Origin: Eretmocerus hayati
Taxonomy: Eukaryota; Arthropoda; Insecta; Hymenoptera; Aphelinidae
NCBI GenBank assembly: GCA_029851415.1
Contig: CM056741.1
Location: 147,548,522-147,612,521, forward strand
Direction of reading: 5' to 3'
DNA length: 64,000 nucleotides
The notes beneath the pieces were generated by a model. It was not told the origin of the DNA. It did not search any database and worked only from the letters and a program-made list of their open reading frames with translations. The position numbers and the translations under genes are program-made. Positions 46,975 through 58,259 of this stretch are shown piece after piece. The first letter of the stretch is position 1. Each line of letters opens with the position of its first letter.

Positions 46975-47046
46975 TGCCGCCGCTGGGATTTGAACCTGGT
47001 ACCTTCGGATTTGTAGTCTTCGCTGTTGTCCACACGGCCAGAAGAT
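46975..47046 (-). mobile_element. tRNA-derived SINE head, degenerate
   Basis: On the minus strand a perfect B box GGTTCAAATCC (46986-46996) lies 34 bases after an A-box-like TGGCCGTGTGG (47030-47040), in tRNA-like spacing. The acceptor halves do not pair, so this is not a functional tRNA. The stretch around the B box (ACCAGGTTCAAATCCCAGCG) resembles that of the SINE head at 37240-37345 (ACCAGGTTTAAATCCTAGCG). Confidence 0.6.
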
Positions 47047-47278
47047 CTTGTTACATATGGCATCTTTGAATGCCTATTCGAGTCTTGAGTGTAGAGGAAA
47101 GTATGACCTCAACTAATTTTACCATTTTTAATAAGCAATGCATAGCAGAATGAGCGAGAGGTTTTATGCCCTTTATAAATAAGCAGAATCTCCGATATTG
47201 CCTTATTCTAGGATTTTTGAACAACTCTGTATACAGCTTGTGGTTGATTAAGTATATAATACGACACAAATATTTAAC

Positions 47279-47451
47279 ACGCTCGCTGCGACGGTGAAAA
47301 CCGGCATTCCGTTCCAGAGTGCGAGAGAGTACAGGCGCGTGATTTTGCACCTATAATAGCCAATCCTTTTGATTTGTGATCAGTTTAGTATGTATATACA
47401 AGAAATCTAAGAACTTTCGCGGGTCCTACCGGTGGGACCCGTCGCACACAA
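47279..47451. mobile_element. PiggyBac-like MITE, 173 bp
   Basis: Flanked by TTAA (47275-47278 and 47452-47455), the obligatory piggyBac target. The left end starts CACGCTCGCTGCGACGG. The right end contains the palindrome GGTCCTACCGGTGGGACC followed by CGTCGCACACAA. The assignment rests on the TTAA sites and the shared GCGACGG ends. Confidence 0.55.
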
Positions 47452-47455
47452 TTAA

Positions 47456-48297
47456 CCCTTAGCTCGCACATCTCCGCAAAATAACATCTGGCCAACCTGG
47501 GTCGATTCGAAAAATTGACGCCGAAAAATTGACCCTTTTGACTTGGAAATTTTTTCGTAGCTTCTTTGATATGTTTTTGATGGGCCAATGTGCTCAGATA
47601 ATCTCTAAGGCCAAATAAAAAATTCCAAAAAATACAAATGCCCAGAAAAATGCAAAAAATCACCTTTTTCACTAAAAAAATTGAAGACGGCCAAATTTTC
47701 ATCCAAATGAGCTAAAAATTCAACCGAGTCATCTCGAGATGAGGTCAATTCAAGAAAAAAATAGCGCAAGAGTGAATCTTGGAAAGAAGGTATTTATTCT
47801 AATATATTTCGACGCATGAATCCAGAATTTTTATTCTCACTTAATATGCCGGAATAAAAACCTCCATTGAAAGATCGACCACTGGACTGTTTTTTCCTCA
47901 TATCTACTTGATTTTGAGATTACTCAGTTAAATTTCCAGCTCATTCTATCGAAAATCGCGTCCTCGGGAATATTTTTCGTGGAAGGCCTTTCGTTTGCAA
48001 GTTTTTGCAATAATTTGTTATAAAAAAGACTCATTTTTCGCTTTTTGTCGTTCTTCTCGCGCATGGCTATCGAGTATACGATATTCAGCTGTATGGACGC
48101 GAAGTCGGATGAGGAAACAACGTATGTAACCAAAAATTATATGTAGTTAATTCTGATCCATGAAACAAATTCGAGTGAAAAAAACACGACGCGCGCATAG
48201 CTGGCAGACCTGGGTACTTTAGACCCAGTGGCAACTTTGCTTGGCTGTGGTGGGAAGATGCGCGCGCCAGCTTTGTTGCTATATGCACTGTCGGTAA
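47456..48297. other. Flank of the Harbinger element
   Basis: AT-rich DNA without a supported gene. It ends in TAA directly before the Harbinger terminus. Confidence 0.4.
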
Positions 48298-48391
48298 GGC
48301 CCGAATTTATAGTCGTTGGTACACCTTGCAAGGTTGTGGTCATGACCAAAACCATGACCAAAGTTTTGCTACGACGTCGGTAGGGTGCGCG
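48298..48391 (+). repeat. Harbinger TIR, left
   Basis: 94 bp identical to the reverse complement of 54219-54312. Contains the internal word GGTCATGACCAAAACCATGA, itself nearly palindromic. Confidence 0.95.
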
Positions 48392-48976
48392 CAAGTAGCA
48401 TATTTGTTAGTATTTGTCAAAACATCGGATGTGCCGCCCTTCTATCTGCGTCTCGTGAATAATTTTGCAAATAAACTGCAGTATGCAATAAACTGTAGGG
48501 TAGGGTAATTATTACATTTCAAGGCTCGGGAGTGTGATCGGCATAGTGTCAGTGAAAAAAGTAATGCACTCAACTGTATTATAATAACTTCTGTTACTTG
48601 CATCAACACATGGATGAGTTATTACACGAGGTGAGTACTCAAAATAAATATCAGCTTTTAACCACACATTTTGGTTTCAATGAAGTGTGGAGATAGGTGA
48701 ACGTGATCATTCCTCATTCCTAGTATTGATGCTTGGAAGAATTCAGTGATACCCGTATTCCTTGAGAAAATTTGAAAAGTTATTTCGGTTGAATCAATTT
48801 CACTAACTGGTCCCATAACTAATGAGTATGTGATTAGTTCTATGCACAGGAGAATTAAGGTTCTTTGAGATGAATTGAACTTTTCAGTTACATTGAACTT
48901 GCCTTCTTAAAAAAGTTATGTCATCGGTATTGAAATAAGTACAATTCAAAATGTTAAGGATCCAATCCATGAGGAT

Positions 48977-50429
48977 GTGGAGGAGATATTCCAATTATGG
49001 AATGATGAATTGGATGCTGATGAAGAAGTTCGGATGAGACTACCAAAGAGATATGTGAGAGATTACCAAGATCCATTTGATTGGTACCGAGACCATGAGT
49101 TTGAAGGTAGATACAGATTCTCCAAAGGAGTCGTGCGGTACTATCTACTTCCATTGATCAGAGACCATCTTGATCGCCCAAACAACAGAGGTCTACCAAT
49201 TGCACCACTGCTTCAATTGACAATAGTGTTGCGTTACTATGCCACTGCCAGTTTTCAAGTAAGTATAACCAATACCCTTGAGTCTGAAGTTTCTTTGGAG
49301 TGACAAGTATGAAATTTTATTTTGAATCTGTACTAAGTCATCTTTGCCTTTTTACATCTCGTATCTGAATTCATTCATCTGAAATTTTTTCTGAATGCGC
49401 CATGATATATTTCATCAATACTTGTTACTGAGTGAGGTGATTGAACTTCTGTCTCAAATGTTGTAACTACTTTCTTTTTGGTCTTACAGAAGGTACATGG
49501 TGATTTGAGAGGCTTGTCTCAGTCATCAATCTGTCTGTGCATCCGAAGGGTCTCTATAGCCTTTGCTTCATTGTTGAACCAATTTGTGAAGTTTCCTGAA
49601 TCTTTACGAGAGCAGCTGCATAATGTCCAGGAATTTCATCGGATAGCAGGTTTTCCTGGCGTAGGAACTCTTCTTGATGGTGTTCTCGTTGCAATAGCAA
49701 GCCCTGGACGAGATATTGCTGAAATTTTCAGGTGCCGGAAAGGATATTTTGCTATAAATGTTATGGTGAAAATCAGGCAGCTCACTTTGATAGTGACTTA
49801 TAACATGATGTTTAATTGGTTATTAATTTTACTCTAATACTTTTTCCAGGCTGCAGTAGATCCACGAGGAAAATTTATGTATTTTGATGTAAGGCATCCA
49901 GGCAGTACCCACGATCAAACTTGTTTTGATCGCAGTGGTTTGAAGCTCATGTTTGAACAAGATAGAGTAAGAGGTGGATTTTTGAAACTAATGACCAAAC
50001 AAATAATTTTCATTATTTTGGAAGCAGGCTTGGTTTCAACTCACTGAATCATAATTTTTAGGCATAATATTGGCCGATGATGGTTATGCCAATGAACCCT
50101 ACCTCCTGACCCCTTATGTTGACCCTGTTACGGTACCTCAGAGGCGTTACAACGCAGCTCACATCCCAACAAGGGGTTTAATTGAAAGAAACTTTGGAAG
50201 ATGGAAAAGGAAGTTTCCATGTTTGAAAAGACTACTGACAAAACTGAACAATTCAGTTGCAATAATTTGTGCCACTGCAGTATTGTGGAACATTTATATT
50301 GATTTGAAATTTCCCAATGACGTTGCTTTGCAAAATTTTCGTCTAGATCCCCAAGCTCATGTTGAACGACGAGATGATTTGAGTGGGTTAGATTACCGAG
50401 ATCTTTACACCTTGAGTTTTTTCACGTAA
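48977..50429 (+). CDS. Harbinger transposase/nuclease (HARBI1-like, DDE_Tnp_4)
   Basis: Spliced gene. Exons: about 48911-49258 (true start uncertain; in frame from a TAA at 48908, reading VEEIFQLWNDELDADEEV), 49490-49765, 49850-49973 and 50062-50429. All introns are GT/AG. The third junction completes a Gly codon (G/GC), giving EQDRVRGIILADDGYANEPY. Catalytic signatures of the family are present: GTLLDGVLVAI (first Asp), VRHPGSTHDQTCFDRS (second Asp) and TRGLIERNFGRWKRKFPCL (Glu). The protein cuts at the TIRs and needs its Myb partner for nuclear import and DNA binding. No stop or frameshift was seen, so it may be functional. An upstream coding exon is possible, since no ATG precedes the conserved part in frame. 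Confidence 0.92.
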
Positions 50430-51127
50430 ATTAACCTGTATTAGATTTGATTAATTACATGTTCTAATGTGATATCGATTTCAGCTATAATGACGATAGA
50501 CTCGGTTGATAAACATGTACATATTTGAACGAAAATAAATCCACATATTGTATATACAAATGGATTTATTGATTGAAAAAGGTACATCACAACTGAAGAA
50601 TGAAAACCTCAACTTACGAAAAATGGAAATTCTCAAACTTAAACTAATGAGCTCCACCTACAATAGCTGGTCAGTCTAGAACTGTTCAAATGAAAAAATG
50701 CTCTTGTCATACTTCGATTCAGAGATGAACCAGCTTACGGTAATACATACTCATTGAAAGTATATTAAAACATTAAATTGAATTCTTATAAAGATTCATA
50801 AGCCAATGGTACGAATACAGACCAACTGCATTCCCAAACAATATAAAATCTAGCCCTTGTGCCTAAAATAACATTATACATCTCCATCACTTTGTTCACA
50901 GAAGAGTGTGAAATGTATCACATGACTTTAAATAGAATAAAACATACTCCATTTCGCAGAAGCTCATTCTAGTGAGAATTTTCGATTTCTACGTTATCAG
51001 CAAGAAGCTAGTGGTGTTTTAAGGTGGGAAAACGGTGATATTAGGGAGAAATATAACCGAACCAAAGTGAATGCATCAAATTGAATTGAAGAAGAGAATA
51101 ATCAGGTGTCAATGAAGTAAATTTTTG

Positions 51128-51680
51128 AAATCTGGCTGTAATGAGCTCCGTGTGTGAGAACTGTTTGTGAGCAATTATCAGAATTAATAGAAAATAACGC
51201 TTTTTCAGTTTGATTGATAGAGCCAGTTCACACTCTTACAACATTTTCAGCGAGTTACAAACCTTGAACAAATTACATCCGTAGAAGGATTAAGAATCAT
51301 TCATTATTTTCAAGCGATACAAAAATAAAATTCTGTCATCATGCCTAGAACTTCACTATAGTACCCATCTTCATCGAATTTATTACAGCAAGATGTCACA
51401 CGTGAAATCTGGCTGTCATGAGCTTCGTGTGTAAGAACTGGTTATTAGTAATTATTAAAATCAACATAAAATAACGCTTTTTCAGTTTGATTCATAGAGC
51501 CAGTTCACACTTTTACCACATTTTTAGCAAGTTACAAAACTTCAACAAATTACATCCGTTGAAGGATTCAAATCATTCATTACTTTTAAGCGATACAAAA
51601 ATAAAATTCTGCCATCATGCCTAGAACTACACTATAGTACCTATCTACATCACATTCATAACAGAAAGATGTGACTTGTA
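51128..51680. repeat. ~280-bp tandem duplication inside Harbinger
   Basis: 51128-51406 is followed by a close copy at 51408-51680. Shared words: AAATCTGGCTGT(A/C)ATGAGCT, AATAACGCTTTTTCAGTTTG, AAGCGATACAAAAATAAAAT. It lies between the 3' ends of the two convergent genes, so it is 3' untranslated or intergenic. Confidence 0.85.
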
Positions 51681-51897
51681 TCACAAAATCTTGAATAGGA
51701 TAACATAGCCCATTCCAACTATGATAAGTTCACTCCACGGTGAATCTTTGGTTTCCTAATTATGTGTGAGTAGATAGCACTTTCTTATGAGGACGGAAAT
51801 GAATAATAAATGTTCAGAGAACTCAAAACAAAATAAAAATAAGTGAACGCTTTGGAGAGAAAAAAAGCGCAGACCGGTGGTGACTTTTCGAATTTTA

Positions 51898-54075
51898 CTA
51901 ACCCTCTGCACTCTGATCAACCTCATGGGACATGAATTGAAGTTTCAATTGCGCTGCCTGACGTTCCAAGATTTTCACGTCTCTTTCTAACTTTGTAACT
52001 TGAATCTTCGTATTCAACAGCTCCTCTTCTTTTTGCAATAACTCCATTCTTTTACGATGTATTTCATACTGCTGAGCTCGTGCCTCTTTCAATTTTTGCA
52101 ACCTTTCTTCTTCTTCTTGGGATGAAATAGCCGCAGATGGAGATCTTTTTGGTACAGATTTGGGCGATGGAGAATCTGAAGACTCCCGAGAGTAGCCAAG
52201 TTTTTGTTGTTCTACAAGAAATTAAAATCGTTACACCTTTGGTTATGTTTGCTTCAGCATCTTTAACGAAATCCATTTTCAATTCCGTGAAGATGTATTC
52301 AATGTTCGACTTCATAACGGAAACCTACTCTAAAAATCATAATCACCACGTCATGAGGGTCATCATTCTTAGAATGAAATTTCATCGTGAAAACGAGCAT
52401 TAAATATAACTCAATGAAATACAACAAAATCGAAAATGGATTTTCTGACAAAAACCTGTTTTGCTTGACCAAGTCTACATTCCAAATCCATCAAGACAGA
52501 TACACTTGGACTTCATCTACTCATTTCCAACATAAGATCAAATCAGTAGCTGCTACTAAAGCGAAATTCTCACCTTGGACTTTTCGCAATCTTTTTTGTA
52601 AAATGCCCAACTTGGTGGCTGTCAGAGGCAGTGGCTTCAAAGTTACACGTCTAACAGAATGATTTCCATCTAAAAAGTTATCAACTTGTTGCAAGTTCTT
52701 GAAAGGGACTCGTTTCTGGGTATTTGCCACATCACTCGAGACCTTGAAATCTGAAAAATTTTGAAAAAAATGTTCATCTTGGGTCATGTTACATTCAAAT
52801 CAAACATTCATTATATCCCACACGATCATACCATTTTCCACATCTCGTTGAGGATTTATTTGCTCTCCACTATTAGTGCGTTGACTTGAGTTAGGTTCAT
52901 GCCCATCTTTTTGTTGCTTGGAATTTTTCATTGCACGATACTGAGCTTCTATTTCTTCATCTGATGTTATTACAATAAATTCACCCTTGGAAGCGTCTGA
53001 GAGATTTTGTCCATAACTCTTCGTGGGATCATTGTCAATCGTTGGCTCAAGCATGTCCAATTCATCACCATCTATTTTAACATCATCATCATGAGTAGAA
53101 AATGGAAGATCTATTTCGTTACTATTTGTATAGTCCTCCACAGTACTAGACGCAAAGTCATCTGAAAATTATGAATGTGGTCACTTCACATCTGCATAGT
53201 CACTAAAAATTCTGAGTCCCACTAGCTAACATTACAGCACCTACCTTCAAACTGAGAGGTACTATCAAACTGATTCTCAAGGGTGAAATCTATATGTGGT
53301 TTGATACCTCGCACCAACTCATCAATTTGTTCTGCATTCTCAGGCAGCGGAGGACCTCCACCTGTGCCTGCTAGTTTGTGTCGCTTTACATCAGAATCTT
53401 GGTCTCTCACCCTGCGTAAGAAACAAGTGTATTGATAATTGAGACCCAAATCAACTAATCAGAGTCTTGAATGTTTATACTTACTTTGACTTCATATAAT
53501 TATAAGATCTCATCAGCTGTTTTGTACTTCTTTCAAAAGATATGCCTCGTTTCTTTGCATCTTCGTTGTACAAATTTGTCACTGTATCCCAAGCATTTTT
53601 TTTTGTCTATTGGCAACAGCATCTGTGCGTGGGTTCTCCAAAATGTCTTTATACTGACGAACACGGCTCAGCAACATTGTTTTCTCCATTTGAGACATTG
53701 GAGGCGCTTTGCTTGGAACATATTGAGTATGAGTTTCCTCCGCATCTTGGTGGGAAACAAATTCCTGGAAAATCAAGAGTGCACCAGATGAATTCATGAG
53801 CCACTCAAATTTCTTTGATAATGAGGGTATAGTGAAAAACTGACTCGATTCGAGCATATTTCATAATAACCATTTCTACTAATCGCGAATAGGTTAGGAT
53901 CACATTCTGCGTTTTCAGCTCCGAGTTCAAGTACAGGCAAATATATTCCATGAGAATGAGATACTTCACGTTTAGGTAGGTATGGCCGAATACTTACCTC
54001 ATTATCAATAATATAATAGTTCATTTCGGATTGAGATTTTTGAGGTGGTCGTGGAGGTAAAGGCACTCTCGCCAT
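51898..54075 (-). CDS. Harbinger Myb/SANT-like DNA-binding protein (frameshifted)
   Basis: Minus-strand spliced gene. Exons: 54075-53998 (start MARVPLPPRPPQKSQSEMNY; an earlier Met at 54168 is possible), 53764-53485, 53411-53245, 53161-52832, 52750-52574 and 52211-51898 (stop). All junctions are GT/AG. The second exon encodes MEKTMLLSRVRQYKDILENP then RTDAVANRQKK, the start of the Myb/SANT-like domain found in Harbinger partner proteins. A run of nine T (53596-53604) puts the rest of the helix region out of frame; translation in the neighbouring frame resumes the domain up to the donor. The middle exons are acidic and low complexity (TSDEEIEAQYRAMKNSKQ). The last exon is a coiled coil (RMELLQKEEELLNTKIQVTK). 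This is either a one-base mutation or a sequencing error. Confidence 0.85.
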
Positions 54076-54218
54076 TCTGCCTAACACCGTTCCCTCTGAT
54101 GTTCTTCCCGTGCATAGATGGGCAGCACTAAAACTGAATATTCGCGGTGTCCGGCGTCGGATGAACAAAATTCAAATAGACGACCAACTTCTGTACAAAC
54201 ATTCACATAATCGACTCA

Positions 54219-54312
54219 CGCGCACCCTACCGACGTCGTAGCAAAACTTTGGTCATGGTTTTGGTCATGACCACAACCTTGCAAGGTGTACCAACGACTA
54301 TAAATTCGGGCC
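54219..54312 (-). repeat. Harbinger TIR, right
   Basis: 94-bp perfect inverted copy of the left TIR. Confidence 0.95.
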
Positions 54313-54452
54313 TATGTGGCACAGCTTCACTACCAACAAATGTCACCCTGAGCCCGGGAAACTTCGAATTACGAGCGTGGCGATCTCATAAAAAAGGCCT
54401 TGGGTCAAATAGACCCAAGTGTGCCAACCGAAGGGTAAGTCCGACTCTTTTC

Positions 54453-55219
54453 AGTGCGACGGGTCCCACCGGTGGGACCCGCGAAAATTCCTATCGTGCT
54501 ATGGGGGATGAAGTGAATAATCGAACTACCAAAATTAGTGATCCTAAGATGTAATCTTCAGCTTTTCGGGAGCATTCGTTGATTTCCCGGTACCATTCGG
54601 GTAATTCGCGAGCATGGCCTGAATTGGAAGCTTTTGCCTCGTGAGAACCGCGGATTGCGATTGTGATCCACGTGAGTATGATTATCTATCCTCGTGAATC
54701 CACGAGACACAGCTGTTTATTCGAGATACTCTTCAGCTTATCTGAATTCAAAAAGTTCCTCATACGCGGAGAGATAAAATAGATTGAGAAGAGAGGGAGT
54801 GCAATTGTAATGTTAACCATTTACTGGGATTGTTTCATGGTTATTTTGCGCCTAAATTTCTGATAACTCGGCTCTATCTCGCTCAAATTACGCGTACTTG
54901 GGCTCATTTTGTAGCTTTTGACGTAAGCTTTTGTATAAACTGAGATACGTTGTGAAATATTCAAACGGACTTGATATATTCACAATTAACTTGCTATTTT
55001 TGTGTTATTCATCGCCGTTCATACGAAAATTCAGTTTTTATGGCATAGCTCGAACCAATCAAGTCCGATCCCTGAACTGGCTTGTAAGCATGTTCTTGGC
55101 ATCGTGTATAGTGAGTGAGAACCGCTACAGAAGCCATTGGATGTGTCTACGTTGTTTGGTGCACACTACAGCCCGAACAAAAACGGGCCCCACCCGTGGG
55201 ACCCGTCGTAGCGAACGTG
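54453..55219. mobile_element. Second piggyBac-like MITE, right of Harbinger
   Basis: The right end is GGGACCCGTCGTAGCGAACGTG followed by TTAA (55220-55223), the complement of the CACG(C/T)TCGCT(G/A)CGACGG end at 47279. The left end has GTGCGACGGGTCCCACCGG with the same palindrome, although TTAA is not visible there. The two MITEs on either side of the Harbinger may be independent insertions. The 108-aa ORF 54931-55257 crosses the right end and is not supported as a gene. Confidence 0.5.
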
Positions 55220-55639
55220 TTAAAAAGATGATCATTAAGATTTCATGGTGTCTTTGAAAAAAAATCAAAATTTCATGTAAACCAAAACTCATAGAAATAC
55301 CTTCCGCGTCAAAACTTGATGATTGCAAGGGCAAAACAAGAATAAAATCATTCAAACATCGGTAAAAACATCACCAAATCATCGACTTGTACCGCTTTTT
55401 GGAATGCCGTGAAACTGTTGAAAGAAAATTCCGAGAGAATTGCCAATTTCATTAAGATTCTTGAAATTATGTGAAAATACGCTGCTGAAAGAGATTAGCA
55501 GAATGCTTTTTCTTAGCGGAATAGTCTCAGAGGTTCACTTGGATTGATGAAAAATTTGGAGAACTGATCAAATTCCGAAATCATGATTGAAATCCCCTCG
55601 AAATAGTTTCATTTCCCCTGTGGTCCACTCCATTTCAGA

Positions 55640-56330
55640 CGCAACTCATACTCAGAAGTAGATATGAGAAAAAAATTAATTTTAAATAAAATTTTGATTG
55701 CATATCTTGATTCATTTTGTCGAGAAACACTTTTAGTGTGATTAAGATGATCTAGACTCTAGTTTTACAAGTGAAAACGATCCTTTGGTTAAGGCGGAGT
55801 TTTGATACAGTTGTTTTATAGATGATGAAAATGGAGTTCTTGGAGGAAATTTCGATTCTTGGAGTGAAAATTGGATTTGAATCAGACTTAAACGTAGTTG
55901 AATCAAATTTGGTTTCAACCAATTGATGTAGGATGCTGGACAAGTATCTCTCTAGTTCATCAAAAGGTAAATAGATTAGTTGAAGAGGGAAATACGAGCA
56001 AAGAATGCATTTCGGATGAAATTTTTTTTCTCATATTTTGAGCTATTTTTACAAGATTCCCTTTTAAGGAAATTCAGATGACCTACACTTGTGTTTTCTG
56101 TGCAAGATATATCGTCTGGTTAAGACGAAATTTTGATATACTTGGTGTAAAGATGATAGAAATGGAGTATTTTCAAAAAATTTGGATTTTTCGAGAATAA
56201 ATTTGATTTTGACTGTACTAAAACGAATTTTAAAAAATTCGGTATCAACCAATCGATTTAGGATGACGAAAAAATATCAGCTTAGTTTGTTAAAATTTGA
56301 ATGGGTCGGTTTGAGGGGAAGATATGAGGA
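55640..56330 (-). repeat. ~325-bp repeat family, opposite strand, about two monomers
   Basis: Complementary to the family at 35260-36185. Landmarks GTTTTGATACAGTTG (55799) and ATTTTGATATACTTGG (56131) are ~331 bp apart. AACCAATTGATGTAGGATG and AACCAATCGATTTAGGATGA occur at the matching place in each monomer. Confidence 0.75.
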
Positions 56331-56344
56331 AAGTATGAATATTG

Positions 56345-56478
56345 AATAGTACATTAAGCAATCAGGGTGGGAAAGAGGATTCCCGCACGAGTGGCCGAGA
56401 GAGTGCGAGAAAGTAACATTCTCGCACGGTTCTGGCGACGAGTGCGGGAACTTCCCACCCGTATTGCTTATACTATTT
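56345..56478. mobile_element. GC-rich hairpin MITE (AATAGT-tip family), copy 2
   Basis: A stem from AATAGTACATTAAGCAAT and GGGTGGGAA to the complement TTCCCACCC and ATTGCTTATACTATT. The inner part pairs CCCGCAC with GTGCGGG. Directly comparable to 15258-15402 and 57986-58135. Confidence 0.65.
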
Positions 56479-56734
56479 TATGTAACCCGTGCGGAAATCT
56501 GTGCCTCCACGGTATTTGAAGGCATTAGCCGATAAGATTATTACAATTGTTTTTTGAAATTCTGTCTTCTATTCAATCCATAGACGATTCTATTCCGTTG
56601 ATAAATCTTTTGAAATTTTAATCACATTCATTGACAAATAGTTCCTGATCATTATGAATGAACTGCAAAATTTCGACTAGTACACAAGACGCACTATATT
56701 AACCATTATTGATCTGGTACATCAAGGCGAATCA

Positions 56735-56860
56735 GGGGGTAAGGAGGTGGCGTCGGAGGGGGGAGAGCGGGGTCCAGGGGCGGCAGCCCCTAGTGGGGGT
56801 GCAGGGGGTGAAGCCCCCGCCGGGGGGTTCGGGGGGCGGAGCCCCCGACTGAAAAAAACG
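56735..56860 (+). repeat. G-rich motif with GGGGGGTTCGGGGGG core, copy 2
   Basis: Palindromic G/C runs (GGGGCGGCAGCCCC, GGGGGTGAAGCCCCC, GGGGGGCGGAGCCCCC) end in GACTGAAAAAA, as at 15440-15540. A 61-aa minus ORF and an 86-aa plus ORF across it are by-products. Confidence 0.65.
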
Positions 56861-57029
56861 CCTGAAAGATGTATAAAAAAACGAACTTGCCATCCAGTAC
56901 ATTACGATGCTGCACAAATTGAAAAAATTCTCAATTTCCAGAAATTCCGAATTCTGTTTGATGAAATTCAGGTTCTAAAAAAACTCAGTAATAGAACTTT
57001 TGAATAAGTAGATTTTATTGAATTGAAAT

Positions 57030-57080
57030 CACAAATCCTCATGAATAGTACATTATTGCCCTGGGCGCGTACGCCCAGTT
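57030..57080. repeat. Third AATAGTACATT tip
   Basis: AATAGTACATTATTGCCCTG is followed by the palindrome GGGCGCGTACGCCC. It has the same opening word as the hairpin at 56345, in the same orientation, ~700 bp away and after the G-rich motif. It could mark the other boundary of one composite element. Confidence 0.4.
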
Positions 57081-57229
57081 CGGGTGATCCCCGTTAGAAT
57101 GATGAAAATATACTTTTGTGAGTATATTGGCTCAAATTAAATGAACAGCACATTCTTCATGAACATCAACTACAATACAAAATGCATGAAATCATTTTGA
57201 CCTAGTTGAAGAATCAATCTCCTCATGTT

Positions 57230-57575
57230 GTTATGAACCAATTTAAATTTTTTGAATTCAATTCATCTAGAGAATATAAACAAAAAATTTTCTATTTTAC
57301 GTGTGATCATGGGATTCATTCTCCATGACCATTTGTCAATTTTTATAAAAATATTGAGCTCCTGCTCATTCTGATTTGATCATCTAGTTGCCTATCATCT
57401 GTTGAATGACAGAAACATATCTAGAGAATATCAACAAAACATGTTCATCTTACGAGTGATTCTCGAATATATTCTCTAGCACCAATGATAAATTCTAATG
57501 ATAATTTATTGAGTCCTGCTCATTCTATTTGGATCATCTAGTTGTCAATCATCTATTGAATGACAGGATTGTATC
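57230..57575 (+). repeat. ~155-bp tandem duplication
   Basis: ATCTAGAGAATAT(A/C)AACAAAA recurs at 57267 and 57419. CCTGCTCATTCT, GATCATCTAGTTG and TTGAATGACAG follow at the same distance in each copy. Confidence 0.75.
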
Positions 57576-57829
57576 TAAAAAAATTATTAGGCTTCCATCT
57601 GAAAAATGAAATTAAAAATTTTACACAACTGTTGCAGCAATGTCATTCACGAATCGATCATCTTTGACAGAATCATTATCACGCTATTTACGTTGATTCG
57701 CTGCTGCGCAAAGTAATTCTGCAAGATATATCGATGAAAATTGACTAACTGATAGATTTTTACAAGTTTTCAAATTCTTATCAGAACCGTGATCAATTCA
57801 TTATTGTACTGATCTGATTCTCCTAGAAA

Positions 57830-58205
57830 CATAGTGCGAAATATACTTTCTCGCACGCTTAATCGTGCAGTAATGTCATATTCTCGCACGGATGGGATTT
57901 GGAACTGTGCGAGAATGCTTTTACGCATCACTTTCGGCACGGGTATTGTGCATAAAAAGTTAACTCTACACACAGTTTTACGCACGGAGTTACATAATAG
58001 TACATTTCGATACAAGGGCGTAAAACGTTTTATTTGCGTCCGAGTGATGGGTTTCCGGCCGGAGCCGCACGCGAGGGTCGGAATCATCACGAGGATGCGA
58101 ATAATAGGTTTTACGGCCGTGTATCTAACTATACTTTTCGATAAACTGTGAGTAAAAGTCGACAAACTGTGCGCAAAGTGCACTTTTACGCACAGTGTAT
58201 CGAAA
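57830..58205. repeat. Cluster of GC-rich hairpins (AATAGT-tip family), copy 3
   Basis: The core hairpin 57986-58135 runs from AATAGTACATTTCGATACAA and GGGCGTAAAAC to the complementary GTTTTACGGCC and TGTATCTAACTATA. GATGGGTTTCCGGCCGG lies near the centre. Smaller hairpins flank it (TTCTCGCAC...GTGCGAGAA near 57850-57915; TTTTACGCAC words near 57975 and 58185). ORFs of ~105-137 aa on both strands follow from the symmetry. Confidence 0.6.
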
Positions 58206-58259
58206 AAAATATTCTTGTATATTTTGAGTTATTTTTTCGAGGAAGCTAGGTAGGGGAAT

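Larger units (their letters stand above)
48298..54312. mobile_element. PIF/Harbinger transposon, 6.0 kb, nearly intact
   Basis: Perfect 94-bp terminal inverted repeats (48298-48391 and 54219-54312) start GGCCCGAATTTATAGTCGTT. Flanks are TAA on the left and TAT on the right, so the usual 3-bp TWA duplication matches at two of three bases. Inside are the two genes that define autonomous PIF/Harbinger elements: a DDE nuclease on the plus strand and a Myb/SANT-like DNA-binding protein on the minus strand, convergent with 3' ends facing. Perfect TIRs and intact splice sites suggest a young element. The only clear defect is a frameshift in a homopolymer of the Myb gene. Confidence 0.93.

Noticed and set aside
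46975..47046. tRNA gene on the minus strand
   Set aside because: A and B boxes are present, but the acceptor and T-stem do not pair properly.
53794..53997. Extension of the Harbinger Myb ORF past 53998
   Set aside because: It follows a consensus GTAAGT donor, and the next exon at 53764 continues the protein, so it is intron.
54931..55257. 108-aa ORF right of the Harbinger
   Set aside because: It runs through the inverted end of a piggyBac-like MITE and shows no recognised domain.
57770..58183. 137-aa minus ORF and 105-aa plus ORF
   Set aside because: They overlap on opposite strands across a palindromic hairpin cluster; symmetry explains the openness.
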